From the NCBI RefSeq assembly GCF_000321225.1, contig NW_004450483.1:2761693-2825692 (forward strand): 64,000 nucleotides of DNA, in the 5' to 3' direction. The position numbers and the translations under genes are program-made. Under the pieces are notes generated by a model, which was given only the letters and a program-made list of their open reading frames with translations, ran no database searches and was not told the origin of the DNA. How positions within the stretch are numbered: position 1 is the first letter of the stretch; each line of letters begins with the position of its first letter. Positions 1-13,553 of the stretch are shown piece by piece. Origin of the DNA: Odobenus rosmarus divergens (lineage: Eukaryota; Chordata; Mammalia; Carnivora; Odobenidae).

Positions 1-427
1 CATTATAAGGTGTGTAAACTATAATTGAAACTCAAACTCCCTCCTGGACAAACACACCCTCCAGGTACATTTGCAAGCCCGCTGGTATGCTGGGCTGGGT
101 CACCCTTCGACCTTCCTGCTCGGCTTGGCCCACGTGAGGTTTCCAGGGTCTGTCCCCTCTCCCACACCACCAGTGCTTTCCCCTGTCACACCCGGCACAT
201 CTTCTGTGCTCCTCTGTCCCACAGTTCAACTCCTCTTGGCACAAAGCTCACGTTTCTCCCCCGTGCCCCATGACACTGTCCCCGAAGGCCTGGCCCAATG
301 CCAGAGGCACAGGAAGTCCTGAATGCAGATTTAACTTGTTGACTGCATTCAACTTGGCTGATGTTCTTTGGCCAATATCCAATTGTTCACTGCCATTGGT
401 CACCCATCTTATAAAAGCCAAATATAG
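1..427. other. Intergenic stretch at window edge
   Basis: Nothing recognised. Confidence 0.4.
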
Positions 428-935
428 TTGACCCTTGAATAACACTGGTTTCAACTGCATGGATCCGCTTATAAGCAGATTTCTAAAATAAATACAGTAT
501 GGTACTGTCAATGTATTTTCTCTTATGATTTTTTTAAAAGATTTTATTTATTTATTTGAGAGAAAGCGAGTGAGAGAGAGCATGGGGGAGGGTCAAAGGG
601 AGAAGCAGACTCCCTGCCGAGCAGGGAGCTCGATGTGGGACTCGATCCTGAGACTCCAGGATCATGACCTGAGCCAAAGGCAGTTGCTTAGCCAACTGAG
701 CCACCCAGGTGCCCTCTCTTATGATTTTCTTAGTAACATTTTGTTTTCTCTAGCTTACTTTATTGTAAGAATACAGCATATAATACACATAACACACAAA
801 ATATGTGTTAACTATTTATTGGTAAGGCTTCTGGTCAATAATAGGCTATTCGTAGTCAAGTTTTGGAGAGCCAAAGTTATACAGGGATTTTTGACTGCAG
901 AGGGGGTCAGTGCCCCTAACCCCTGTGTTGTTTTT
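428..935. mobile_element. Tigger-like DNA transposon interrupted by a Can-SINE
   Basis: The left end 'gttgacccttgaataacac' and right end 'cccctgtgttgtttttgg' are inverted counterparts. 'tagcttactttattgtaaga' and 'cacataacacacaaaatatg' lie between. The SINE at 533-715 splits it. Confidence 0.75.
533..715 (-). mobile_element. Can-SINE, antisense
   Basis: Reverse SINE with TTTATTTATTTATTTGAGAG, 'cctgccgagcagggagctcg' and 'actgagccacccaggtgccc'. The 13-bp CTCTTATGATTTT flanks it at 520-532 and 716-728. Confidence 0.94.
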
Positions 936-2290
936 GGAATGACAGTCAGCCGGCCCGGTCACCCTCCCAAGCACCTGCCAGGGCACCTGAATGCAGCAGG
1001 AACTCTGTTCTCCCCTACAGACAGGTGGTGCCTGGAGGGAGCTGGGACCTCATGTGAGCGGAATCTCCTGGTCAAACCCGGCTTCACCGTTCTGTTCTAC
1101 AGCAAGGACGTGGGGTTAGGATTTTCTGGCTGTTAACTCACCTCCAGCCCACAGCAGGCACATTACAGTTCTAACAGGCTCTTTAGGAGAAAGCTCCCAT
1201 GGGACTTCCTATGACTCCAACCACCACAAGAGGATTCTTTTAAAGTCCCAGTTCAGGTGGGAGCAGGTAATGGCTTCATGGGCCCAGGATTCAGTACCTT
1301 TCATCACCATGACTTTCCTTCAATACCCACCCCAACCTTTCCTCCACTCCTCCTACTAAAAGGACAAGTCCAAATGCCTCTGAAAAATGCACTTGGTTTT
1401 CTGTTATTTCAGCCAGGAGCCCAGGTCCTTGACATCAGAGAGTGGGAGGAAACGAAGGGACTCAAGTCGTGTGGTTTGGTGTATGTGATTCAGAGGGTGC
1501 AGAGGGCTCCTGAACCTATCCGAGGATGTAGAGACAGAAGTTTCGTTCCCCTGAGCCCTTTTTGCTTCCTGGCTTGGTTGAACACAGCCCCATCACTCAG
1601 GATGCTCAGGGGGAGCAATGAACAGTCCTCTCCCCCACTCCTCTCCAGAGTGGGCCAGCCTACCAATCTCTCCTTCCTGCTTTTGAACTTACTGGCAATT
1701 CTCAATGTGCAGCATCGGCTCCCTGTGACCTGGCCTCCAGCTTTCATCTCAGCTTTGTGGTCCTGGTCACTGTTCCTCAGGACATGAGTTCACATCTATG
1801 TTTTCCAGACTGGGTAGGATGAGCACTCGAAACCTCAGACTAGTCCAGGCCTCAGCAAAGCTGTGACCTCAGGGGGGTGCTTCTTCCTTCAATCAGATCT
1901 TCCTTTTCTGCCCAGAGCTCTTCCCTGACCCTACTCCCCCTTCCTATCCCACTGAACTCAAACCCTCCTCATCTCCCTACCAGAACAGCTCTCTGGAGAG
2001 ATCCAGATACCCTCATCTATATTCTGAGGCAAGCCAGTGTCACCTGTCCCGGGGATTGACTCTAAATCTGGTCCCTAGCTGCAGAATAGTCCTAAGGAGC
2101 AGGAGGAGGCTGGCTGTGCTATGGCTGGTCACCTTCTGGTTGTGTGGGCCTCAGGCAGTCAACGCAGGAGTGAAATTAAAAGCACTTAACAGCTAAGCAC
2201 ATGTTTGGCCCTCCCAAGAATCAGCAGGCAGATTAGAGACAGGACTCCCTAGTGTCTACCATTAGCTGTGTGATTTGCAAGGCTGACTGA
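936..2290. other. Intergenic stretch
   Basis: No element or gene recognised, except possible L2-like text around 1880-2000. Confidence 0.4.
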
Positions 2291-3480
2291 GCTATGATAT
2301 TTGTTAATCCATTTAACAAATATCTGTAGAGAACCAACTACGTGCCATACAGGGTCTAGCCTAAGGGAATGGAGCGGTGAACAAGCACACGAAATCCCTA
2401 CCATCATAGAGGTTGTATTCTAGTGAGGTAGACAGTCAATAAATGAGGAAAACAATTAAAAATATGGCTCATGACAAAGAGATGAAGGGGAAAGAGCAGT
2501 TAGGAGGCTACTGCCATGATCCAGGGGGAAGATAATGATACCTTGGGCCAAGGTGGGCAGTGGCAAAGGTGACAAGTGCTTGTATTCTGGATACGTGGTA
2601 AAGGTGGAACACATGGGATCTGCTGGTAGACCAGATACAGGGTATGAGAGAAAGAAAGGAATCAAGAACCAGAACAGTGGAGTCCTACTGACTGAGATGA
2701 GGAAGGCTACAGGAGGAGCAGATTTGGGGGTGGCTGTGGATGAGCAGGGGGCGATATTCAATTAGGTATTCATCCATTTGTCCATTACTTATCGGGCTTG
2801 GCAGTGTGCTAAGGCTGGTGGTTGAAGGTGAGTGATAAGTGACATGGTCCTTCAACTCATGACCCTAACAACCCAGTTGTGATGAGAAGCCTTAATCCAA
2901 TAATCATACAACAAACGCATAAATATCAGCTACTAAGAGGTCAACACAGGAGAAGAATGCAGGAAATCTAACTTAGTCGGGAGGGGGATGCTGGTTAGGG
3001 GAGATGGAGATCAAGGGTGATATGGAGGATGAGTACGAGTTAACCTGGTGACAGGGCTGATGTGAGAAGAATACTCCAGTAAGAACAGTGTGTACAAAGG
3101 CCCTGTGATTAAAGGAAGTGTGGGGCACAGGAGTTTTGGGGAAGAGTAGAATGTACATAGTGTCTGGAGCATAGCAGTAAGAGAGAGCATGGTGGGAGAA
3201 GGTACTGGAGAGTTTGACGGGGCCAGCTCATGCAGGGGTTTGCAGGCCACATGCAGGTAATTTGTCATTATTTTAAAAGTAACGAGAGTTCATTAAAGTG
3301 CTTTAAACAGAGTGAGAAGCTGGTCCAATTTACATTTTGGAAGATCACTGTGGCTGCAGAGGGGAGACTAGATCAGGGAGGACCCTAGAAATGGAGAGCC
3401 AGAAGGAGGGGATCATGAAACCCAGGAGAGGGGTGGTGGAAGAGTAGAGGGAAATGGACAGATTGGCAAGATATTTAGAA
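2290..3480 (-). repeat. Ancient LINE-like sequence, antisense (L2 or similar)
   Basis: 'ttaacaaatatctgtagaga' and 'ccatcatagaggttgtattc' read as an inverted L2 3' end. A second similar start appears at 2770, and further text ('tcatgcaggggtttgcaggc') is of a widely repeated mammalian type. The exact families are uncertain. Confidence 0.5.
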
Positions 3481-3799
3481 GTTACGAAAATCCACAGTAC
3501 TTTTCGATAGCCTGGTATAAAGGATGAAGACAGAAAATAACAGAGCTGTAATTTTTAATTATGAATCTAAAAAGAATGCAGGAGATGACATTCAGGGTCC
3601 TTTACTATTATTAAACAAATAGTTGCCTGTTCTTAGTGAGAAATGGAGCGCATTTCCTTATCTGTGTTGTCTGATACCGGTTCCTGGAATAAAATCGCTG
3701 GGCCTAAAATTCTGTATATCATGCTTGGGATATCTTGGGTAGAGTCATCTAAATCCAGTGTCAGAGCCAGGAAAGGGGTGGGATGGAGGGAGGAGGTAT

Positions 3800-4025
3800 G
3801 AAAAGTACAACGTGTAGAGGCAGACATGCCTGGGCCTGCATCTCAGTACCACCACCTGCTAATTGTAGGATGTTGGCAATATTCATCCAGTCTGAGCCTC
3901 AGTGCCCTTGCCTATAAAATGACAATAATAGCATAGCACTCATCTTATAAGACTGTTGGTGATGATTACATGAACTAGCACATGCAAAGTGAATACCCAG
4001 GACTTGACACATAATAAATAAATAA
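3800..4025 (+). repeat. MIR SINE
   Basis: 'cagtctgagcctcagtgccc', 'tataaaatgacaataatag' and 'ggacttgacacataataaat' match the MIR order. Confidence 0.85.
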
Positions 4026-4104
4026 AGGGATATACATTGTTATTATTCATAAATAGGCTACTGTTTATGAGAGCACTTCAGCACCTTGGTTTACAATCTA
4101 CTTA

Positions 4105-4460
4105 TATCAGTTAGCTAATGCTGTACAACAAACTGCCCCAAAACTCAGTGGCTTAAAACAACAATCATTCACTCTCACCCTTGCTTCTGTGGAATAGCTG
4201 GGATTCTGCTGATCCAAGTTGGGCTCAATGGGGTGACTATAAGATCTGGGTCCAGCTCTGCTCCAGAGGGCCTGGGCCTGTGATTATCACTGCAGCTGCA
4301 GAAGCACAGGAAGACAAGCTCAAATGTGCAAACATATTTTAAGCCCCTGCATGCATCATGCTCACTAATTAATGTCTCTTTGGAAAAGCAAGTCACATGG
4401 CCAAACCCAAATCCCGGGAGGAGAGAAATCTACCTCACCTCTAATGGGAGCAAAACCACA
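4105..4460. repeat. Old interspersed repeat, family unassigned
   Basis: The opening 'gtacaacaaactgccccaaa', 'actcagtggcttaaaacaac' recurs at 40560, and 'caagtcacatggccaaaccc' is typical of its far end. Confidence 0.5.
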
Positions 4461-5638
4461 TGACAAAAGTATGGTTATAGGGAAGATGAAGAATTAGACA
4501 CATCAATTACTCAATGTGTCGCGTCACTCTTCAATGCCTCCTGCCTTTCCATGAAGAATCATTTGGGATCATCAAGGCATAGAAAAATGGCTGCTGAGAC
4601 CAAACTCCCTTTTCCATTCCCAGTTTCTTCCATCTCTTTCTTCCTACTCCTTAATCTTTTTCAGGGCTGTGCCTTCATATTCTTTGAAGAAGTATCAGTC
4701 AAGCTTCTTTGATGGCAAACTACAGAAAACAACTCTGGCCAGTTTGTATCAAAAAGGAAATTGAATGACAGGTTGTCATGCAGCTCACAAAAGCTGGCAG
4801 GTAGTTGGAGAACCAGGTTGGGAACAGAATAGATCACAGGACAGCTCTGGGAGCCCAGGCAGTAGAACCTGATCAGTTCCCTTTTCTAGGCACTGATGCT
4901 ATGTTGAGGGAGCTCTAGAGGGGATCTTTCCATCACAGTCTTTTTGTGCTCAGAAGTCAAAGTCCTGGCAGAGAGAGGCCCATCTCTTGGTCAGGGCAGG
5001 GAGGGCATCATGGTTTACAGCTGGTCAAGACTGACCATGATGAGGTTATGGAATGGCCCAAAACAATCATTGTCCTCTTTGTCAGGCTTTGTAGCCAATG
5101 GGTGTAGCAGAAAGAGCCCTGGAGTACAGGCAGCAGGCCAGATTCTATCCCCTGCTCTGCCCCCAACTTGCTAAGAATACGGAATCCAAGGTGGATTCGT
5201 TCTTCTTTAGCAAACACTTGTATGGTGCTTACAATGTCCCAGACACTGTTCTAAGAACTTGGCAAGTATTAATTCAGCAGTCCTTGACTTCAAGTTGTTA
5301 AGGCATACCTGACCTCATAGCTTAGTTGTAGGGATTAAATGAACAACATGTGTGTAACATCTATCACAACTCTGGCATGCAGAAAATGCTCATATGTGGA
5401 TTACCTTCCCTGAGCCCTCTCCCACTTCCATCCTTCCAGAGAGTTCTATAAGAGAGGAGGAAGCCAGAGGTTTCAGGTATCACTCTAAGCTTCTGATCTT
5501 GACATTAGGAACAGCGCCCCCTCCAACAGCAACGCCTAACTGCCCACCAGAACCCAAGAGGAGGTATGGGATGTCATAAGACGCTGGGTATCTTCAGAGT
5601 GGACTGGTGTGTGACCTCGGGATGCCTTGTTATCGCTG
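4460..5638. other. Intergenic stretch
   Basis: No feature could be supported. A possible old repeat lies around 4670-4860. Confidence 0.4.
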
Positions 5639-5651
5639 ACTTTGATATTTC

Positions 5652-5855
5652 CTTTTTCCCTTTTTAAAAAAAAATTTATTTCTTTATTTGAGAGAGAGAG
5701 AGTGAGCACAAGTGGGCAGAGGGTCAGAGGAAGAGGGAGAAACGGACTCACTGCTGAGCAGGGAGCCCGATGCGGGACTCGATCCCAAGGACTCTGGGAT
5801 CACGACCTGAGCCGAAGGCAGACGCTTAACTGACTGAGCCACCCAGGAGCCTGCA
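5652..5855 (-). mobile_element. Can-SINE, antisense
   Basis: Reverse SINE with TTTATTTGAGAGAGAG, 'cactgctgagcagggagccc' and 'gactgagccacccaggagcc'. The 13-bp ACTTTGATATTTC flanks both ends (5639 and 5856) perfectly. Confidence 0.94.
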
Positions 5856-5923
5856 ACTTTGATATTTCTGATGCCAGGGAATTGTTGGCTTCATTTTCTA
5901 TGCTCTTAGGAGTACTGTATTCC

Positions 5924-6082
5924 ACTGTGATGATGGAAATGTTCTCTATCTGTACTGTCCAATATGGTAGCCAGTAGTCACCTGTGGCTACTGAGCACCC
6001 GAAATGTGGTTAGTTGAACGGGGAACTGAATTTCTATTTAAATTTAATCGTTTAAATTTGTGGCTAGTGGCTATCAAACGGA
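5924..6082. mobile_element. hAT-type DNA transposon fragment
   Basis: 'gatgatggaaatgttctcta', 'tgtccaatatggtagccag' and 'gaaatgtggttagttgaac' with an AT-rich inverted centre. Same family as 9205. Confidence 0.75.
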
Positions 6083-6917
6083 GAGTGCAGCTAGAGTTTT
6101 TGATGCTATGGAGCTCCCTAAGGGACCCTGACACCTGGAGTAGGGTGGCAGGCTGGTTATTTAGAGAAGGACTTGATGTCTCACTTTCCATCCCTAGGAG
6201 GCAGCTCGAGAAGGGTTCCTGCCCTGACAATCTCTGAGCCCTGGCTTCTGCTCACCTCTCCACCCAGGTTTTCTTACTTCCCAGGGACAACCCCAGGCAA
6301 CTGACTGATGCCTTGGGCAGGAATCATCCTGCTTCAGTCCTGCTCAGGCTTCTCACAATAAACAGACCCAAAGGTTAATGGAGGTGAGATAAATGGGAGA
6401 CGCTTGGAGAAGAATTAATTAATCTGGGGTTTCAGTTGCCCCAGAGTGACTCATCCCTTCAGAACCACCCGTGTCCTGGCTGATTTCACAGGTTGCATTC
6501 TACAAAAGAAGTTCAACAAAAATTCTGTATATACTAATAATAATATTTAGAATCACAGAATGTCAAAGCTGGAGGGAACCTTCAAGAGCACTGGCTCAAC
6601 ATCCTTATTTTATGAAGGGGGATACTGACGTCTATGGTGGGCAGCCTGTGAGACTGGCTCTAGTCCTGCAGGATGGAGTGTGGCAAAGGAAGCTGTTTTG
6701 CTCTTGCGTCCGAGCTGATGAAGCCAGAGTGTGGGTACCCCAGGATCCCAAAGAACGAAGCCAGGGTTATAACCAGAGAAGAGCGTCCAAGGTGGGTCAT
6801 CCGAGCAGGGTGTGGGGAGCGGAGTTGGGAAGCCCAGGGAGACAGAGCTGGGGAGGAAGAGGTAAGCCACAGAAGTATGGATCCACTTTCTGGACAATTA
6901 GCAGAGTCATCTCCAGG

Positions 6918-7280
6918 GCTGTCTTGGTCTATTCAGGATGCTATAACAAAAATACCACACGCTGGGTGGCTTGACCAACAGACATTTGTTTCGCACAGTT
7001 CTGGAGGCTGGGAAGTCCAAGATGAAGACACCAGCAGACTGGGTGTCTGGTAAAGACTCATTTCCTGGCTCTCAGAAGGCAATCTTTTCTCTGTGTCTCC
7101 GCATGGTGGAAGGAGATGAGGGGGCTCTCTGGGTCCCTTTTATACGGACAGTATCCCATTTATGAGGCTCTACCCTCATGACCTAATTCCCTCCCACACG
7201 TCCCCCCTCTGAACACCATCCCCTTGGATGTTTCTCCATATGAAAGTGGGAGGGCACACACATTCAATCTATAAGACGGA
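6918..7280 (-). mobile_element. MLT1-type (MaLR) LTR, antisense
   Basis: 'ggatgctataacaaaaatac', 'ctgggtggcttgaccaacag', 'cacagttctggaggctggg', 'cccttttatacgg' and 'ctctaccctcatgacctaat' follow the inverted MLT1 order. Solitary LTR, no internal genes. Confidence 0.82.
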
Positions 7281-7539
7281 CCCACAGTGAAACTTTTCTG
7301 GTGGCTAAGGGCCCGTTTCTTGAGCAACTGGGACCCATTTTGAGAACCCAAGTTGGGACACAGGATAAAACATAATAGGACTTTGCCCCACTTGCCAGTG
7401 GCAGTGCCCCAAGGCTCATTCCCAACTTCTTCTGCCTATCTCTGCAGTGCTTCCAAGACCGTGTCACCCTAGCAAAATAGGCCACACATTTTGAAATTGC
7501 TTCCCCATCTAGAGCTGTGTTTGACAGTATATATAATTA

Positions 7540-7800
7540 TAATAATAGGTGTTATTTATTGAGCCCTTCTTACGAAGGGCCAGGCATAGTTCTGATGGTT
7601 TCACAAGCCATTATGCCAGTTGATTCCCATGACAACCCTGTCAAGTAGACTTTCTTCTACCCATGTTACGGATGACCAAACTGACTTGGGAAGACCGAAC
7701 AACTTATCCCAGGTTAACACAGCTCGTAGGTGGCAGAGAAAAAATTTGAGCTCAGGTCTGTCTGACTTCAGGAGCCTGTCCTCTTGTAAGCCTGAGAGTA
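7540..7800 (-). repeat. MIR SINE, antisense, nearly full length
   Basis: 'tgttatttattgagcccttc', 'gggccaggcatagttctgat', 'atgacaaccctgtcaagtag' and 'acagctcgtaggtggcagag' give the whole inverted MIR. Confidence 0.88.
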
Positions 7801-8700
7801 TAGCAGGACAGGCTCCCTGGCTCCATTCGACAGACTTGAAAATTGAAAGGTCGAGTGGCAGCCTGGGGACACAATGCTGGGTAGCAGCACAGAGGACTCT
7901 CAGTGCGGAGTTCTCTGTGCTTCCTTCAAAGACCACATTTTCCCTGGTCGGGAGTCATTTTTCTCTTGTGACCAGGTGACTTCACAATTTATTTCATTTG
8001 GCAGGCAGGGAGGGGGTCTCCCCCATGGCAGTCTCAAGTGCCACCTGGACAGTGAATATTGATTTGGGGAGTCAGGAGTGTGGTCTCATTTCTGAGTCAT
8101 TTCTGAAGGCACACCACTTCCTGAGTGGCATCCCCAGTTAAATTACGGTGCCTTGTCCTTTTGGCCAGCTCCATGTGTGTGAAGGGAGGCAGGGCTCCCA
8201 GAAGACTGCAGGGAAAGGTTAGGAGCTCCACACAGCATCCTCGATGAATGTTGGGGGCCTGCTCCACCAAACACATGTCTAAGCAAAGAGCACTCCTGCC
8301 TGATTAATAGGCACACGCTTTGCCTTGATGGGGGCTGGGCCCATGGAAGGGGCTGTTAATCATCTCTCCTCAGTGTCCTGGAAGGGAGAACAAGCTCCCA
8401 GAGGCAGGACTGCCATGTCATAGACACTCAGGGGGGCCATGCCAGAACCTCCTATCCAGGATACTCCCCAATGCCCCTGGGAGGACTAGGAGTACCTTAA
8501 CTGGTGGCTTGTTCCCCACCCCTGTCACTGTGTGGCTCTTTCTGGTCCCTTCGGAGATAGCAGCTCAGCTGTCACCCGTGGGGGGTGTCTTCTGCCCTTG
8601 GGGTTGGGGAATGAAGTGACGAGAAGCTGAATATGCCTTGGGGGCTGCAGTTCCACTGAGGCCAGGGGACTTCACCCTCTTTTCCAAAGGAATAGAGATG
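7800..8700. other. Intergenic stretch
   Basis: Nothing recognised; apparently single-copy. Confidence 0.4.
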
Positions 8701-8709
8701 ATACTGTCT

Positions 8710-9180
8710 TTGGTTTGTTTTCATTATTGTGGTAAAATACGTATAACGTAAAATTTACCATTAGTGACATTTAGTACATTCACAATGTTGGGCAGCCATG
8801 ACCTCTAGATGCAAGACGTTTTCATCAACCCAAAAGGAAAGACATCAACGGTTGCTCTCCATTCCTTCCCGTGTGCCCCAGGCCCTGGCTATCACCAATC
8901 GCTTTCTGTCTCTATGGATTTGTCTGGTCTCGACATTTCCTATGAATGGAATCATACAATATATGGCCTTTTGTGTCTGGCCTCTTTCACTTGGTGTAAT
9001 ATTTTCCAGTTTCATCCATGTCAGCAGTTCATTCCCTTTTTATGGTTGAATACTACTCCATTGTGTGGATAAAGTAAATTTTATTTATCTGTTCAGCTGT
9101 TAATGAAGCTTGGGTTGTTTCTACCTTGTGGCTTTTATAAATAATATTGCTATGAACATTTGTGTAAAGAAATAACACTG
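8710..9180 (-). mobile_element. L1 3'-region fragment, antisense
   Basis: 'ttcatccatgtcagcagttc', 'tttatggttgaatactactc' and 'tataaataatattgctatga' are the reverse of the L1 ORF2 end and 3' UTR. Confidence 0.8.
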
Positions 9181-9204
9181 TTTTATCTGTTTGAAACCAA
9201 TTCA

Positions 9205-9375
9205 GTTAGTTCTGTATGGTAGCTGCTAGCCACATGTGGATATTCAAATTTAAGTTAATTAAAGTTAAATAAAATTGAAAGTTCAGTTCTCTAGTTGGAC
9301 TGATCACATTCCAACCACTCAAAGGCACATGTGGCTAGCAGTTACCATATTGAATAGCACAGATGCAGGGCATTT
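9205..9375. mobile_element. Palindromic hAT-type DNA transposon fragment
   Basis: The arms 'tatggtagctgctagccaca' and 'tgtggctagcagttaccata' are inverted complements with few mismatches, around an AT-rich middle. Related to the copy at 5924. Confidence 0.75.
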
Positions 9376-9404
9376 TCACCAACACAGAAACAGAAAGTTC
9401 TATT

Positions 9405-10570
9405 GGTAAACTTCTATCTAATATATACAATTGAAAATGACCAAAGGAGGTCAGTGGGTACAAATTTCCAGTTATAAAATAAACAAGTCATGGTGATGTA
9501 ATATACAGCCCAGTGACTAGAGTTGCTAATACTATATTTCCTATTTGAAAGTAGCTTTACTGCCACAACTCCTCCTGGATGGAACTATCACGGCGTAGGC
9601 TCCCTCAATCATGCCTGCTGCCTCAAACCTGGGTTCCTTCTCAGTGTCTGAGGCTGTCCACTTCCGGAAGAGCAGGGAGACAATGCAATGGTTGAGACAG
9701 AGCTGGTGATGTTTCTCGGGGGCTTGAGGGGAGAGGGCCTGCCTGGGTCACCAGGCCAGCCTCCTGGCGGGAGGGAAAGTGGGTGAACAGCGCTGACCCA
9801 GCACTGCTTAGTCAAGCGGGCACAGGCAGGAAAGCAACCAAGAAGCAACTCACCTGCTTCCTGGTGTGGGGCAGTCTCAGGCACCCCACAGGGGGCCCCA
9901 AATGGGCTTTTAAGCATCTGGGGGGAGCACGGCCTTCTGGAGAAGTGGATGCACTTAGGGAAAGATTGACAGACCCCTTATGGCAAGCCCCTGGCCCTCC
10001 CCTAGAGGACGGACAGGAAAAGCAGCCATGTGGGTAATAGGAGTGCGGCTTGGGCAAGTCTGGGCCGAGGTGTGGAGAGATGGTGGCCCTGTAGACCTTT
10101 CCACCTGAAAACAGCCCCCACCCCCATCTCCCACCCCGGGAGGCCACAGGCCACAGGAGAAACCCAGGCTGCTGGTGGTCTGCGGCCAGCCCTGTCTGGG
10201 CCTCCAGAATTCAAACAATTCGCTCTCTTCTTGGAATTCCATTTTTCTCACGTATGTAATAGAGATCAGGGATGCATGAGATCATTGGTTTCAAGCTCTT
10301 TTTTTTTTTCCAGTCAAGGAATTCTTTAGTTAAATGGAGTCTTACAAAGAATAAAACAACTCTCATGAAGTATAAAGCAAAAAAGAATAAAGCAAAGCTG
10401 CTCTGGTTAAAGATGGCGGTGGTGATGGTGATGCCGAGGGGTGCCCAGGGCTCAAGCACCGCACCCCAGCCGCACCTGACTTCTTGTCCCTGCGATTTTC
10501 CAGCTCTAAGCGCCCATGATTTTAAAATAACATTTGCTTTCCTACCAGTTTTGTGGGGGAGATTTTAGAG
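9405..10570. other. Intergenic stretch
   Basis: GC-rich between 9.6 and 10.2 kb. No repeat family or conserved protein recognised. Confidence 0.4.
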
Positions 10571-10574
10571 TCAG

Positions 10575-10745
10575 AGAAACCCTGGGTTCAAATCCCTGTT
10601 CTTTCTTTTTAGTACTTTGTAGTTTGGAACAAGTGACATACCTAGTTTACCCTTACTTTCTTAATCCATAAAGTGTATCAGTATTACTCACTCTCCAGGG
10701 ATCTTAGGAGGTTAAAATGCTCCTGCATGGAATCTGACAACAGCA
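10575..10745 (+). repeat. MIR SINE
   Basis: 'ccctgggttcaaatccctgt', 'tagtttggaacaagtgaca' and 'ttcttaatccataaagtg' follow the MIR order. Confidence 0.75.
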
Positions 10746-11396
10746 GGTGCCCTTCGTGTGTGTCCTGCCTTCCCCCCTGTGCAGGTTGGCTTCGTATCTC
10801 ATCTCCCCTGGCCTTCTCCGAGACCTTATCCAGGCTCTGTCCTGTGCAATTACGGGCCAGGCACTATGCTGGGTAGTTGGTAGTAGGGACTTGAAGATAA
10901 ATAAGACAGCGTCAATGACTTCGTGGAACTCACAGACCAGAAACTGATGATTACCACACAGATGTTTTAAGGAAATGGGTATGTTCAAATCTAGATGTAG
11001 GACTTCATATTTATCATGATTAATGTTCATTTTATAGCTCTGGGCTAAATCTTCTGGCTTGTTTTGAATCTTATTTCTGTCGTCAAACATAATAGTTATC
11101 TCATCTTTCTTTTCTTTATCTGCAAGTGTAACCAACATAGTTTCTGTATCTTTCCAATATCATGACCAAGATGGTGACAAGAACTAGAACCAGAGCAAGA
11201 ACAGAGTTCTCGATCTTCCTCCCAAATTAATTCTAATCTGTGCATCAACCCTGTGGTTGTTCAGCTGGTTCAAAAGTCATCTTTCCCTCCCATGCACACT
11301 CCTACACCTTTTTATTTTATAATACTTGGTAATAAATTTAATTTTAAATGCACATTCATAATTTTACATGCATGCATAAATATAATGGTTTCATAG

Positions 11397-11985
<589 letters not shown>

Positions 11986-12990
11986 ACTGAGTACAGCTGG
12001 CTAACTCTAAATATAAATTTTTCACCCCCCCCAAAAAAATAGTAACTCATGAAAATCACTCCAACTTGGAGCTTCAACTCATAGGTCACCTGTCATAGCT
12101 CTAATGCACCCAGTTAAATGCTTGCATAACAGGCTATCATATGAAAAATGTGCCATAATTTATTCATCTATTCCTAATTGATAGGAATTTCTTTTTTTCT
12201 ATACAAGCAATAAATATTCTTATATATATGTGCACACATACAGGTGCTTTTATTTCTATGAGATAAACTCTGAGAACTGAGACTGCTCCTAATTTTAATA
12301 TCTTAATTTTAATAGATGCTGCCAGATCACTTTCCAAAATGACTGTCATAAATCATATTTCCACACAGAAACCAGCAGAAGGCATTTCCAGTGTTTTAGT
12401 TTTTGCATACCTGATAGTTATAAAGTGACTGCTCATTGGTAATTCTTTTACTGAAGTATAATTGACATATAACATTGTATTAGTCTTAGGTGTACAACAT
12501 AGTGATTCAATACTTGTATATATTGCAAATGATCACTACAATAAGTCTAGTTAACATCGGTTACCATATAAAGTAACAAAACTTTTTGTGTGTGTGATGA
12601 GAACTTGTAAGATCTACTCTTTTAGCAACTTTCAAATATGCAGTATCATCTTTTGAACTATAGTCACCATGCTGTATGTCACCATTGCTACTTTAATTTA
12701 CATTTCCCCAACTGCTTCAGAATTTACATATATTTAATGTTTGTTGATCATTTAAATTTGCTCTCCAGCAGATTACTGTCTTCTTAGTTTCTTTACTTAT
12801 TTTTCTATCAGTCCTTTGTCCAGTTTTTGTCAATTATATAATCTCTTTACATATTATAGATTTAACACTATCTATTGCATTGCAAATATTTCCCAAATCT
12901 ATTTGTGTGTATGGACTTAATTTTTAGTATCTCTTGCTATACTTAAGTTTTTAGTTGCTCTGCTCTGCTTTTAAAACTTCTTGTTTTCTA

Positions 12991-13192
12991 GGGGCATCCA
13001 GGTGGCATAGTCAGTTGAGTCTTCGACTCTTGGTTTCGGCTCACATAGTGATCTCAGGATTGTGAGATTGAGCTCTGCATCTGGCTCTGTGCTCAGCACA
13101 GAGTCTGCTTGAGATTCTCTCTCCCTCTCCTGCCCCTCCTGCTCATGCTCTCTCTCTAAAATAAATAAATAAATCTTAAAAAAAAAAAAAAA
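12991..13192 (+). mobile_element. Can-SINE inserted in L1
   Basis: Head 'ggggcatccaggtggcatag', CT-rich body, ATAAATAAATAAATC and poly(A). The flanks ACTTCTTGTTTTCTAG and ACCTTCTGGTTTTCTAG form a lightly diverged target duplication. Confidence 0.92.
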
Positions 13193-13518
13193 CCTTCTGG
13201 TTTTCTAGCATCAATTTGGATGGTCTCCTTGTCTCTAGATTAAAGATGTAGGCTCTTGGATGTAATTTTTATTTTTTTCACATTTTAAATCATTAAGTCA
13301 TCTGAAATTTATTTGTTTGTATTTCTCACAAATTGGTGATTTGCATTTATTTACTGTTTTATTTCTCACTTATTTTATAGCCTATTTCTGGATTTTCCAT
13401 TCTGTTTCACAGACCTATTTATTTACATTTATGGAAAATTTGTTTATAGGAACTTTATAGCGTGTTGTGATATTTGGTAGGGCAAGTGCTCACTCTGTTT
13501 CTTTTTTAAAAAAAATCA

Positions 13519-13553
13519 AATATATATATATATATATATACATATAAATATAT
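13519..13553. repeat. (TA)n tract
   Basis: TA dinucleotides with one C interruption. Confidence 0.85.

Noticed and set aside
525..1136. 203-codon open frame
   Set aside because: It is the translation of an antisense Can-SINE and the Tigger element around it.
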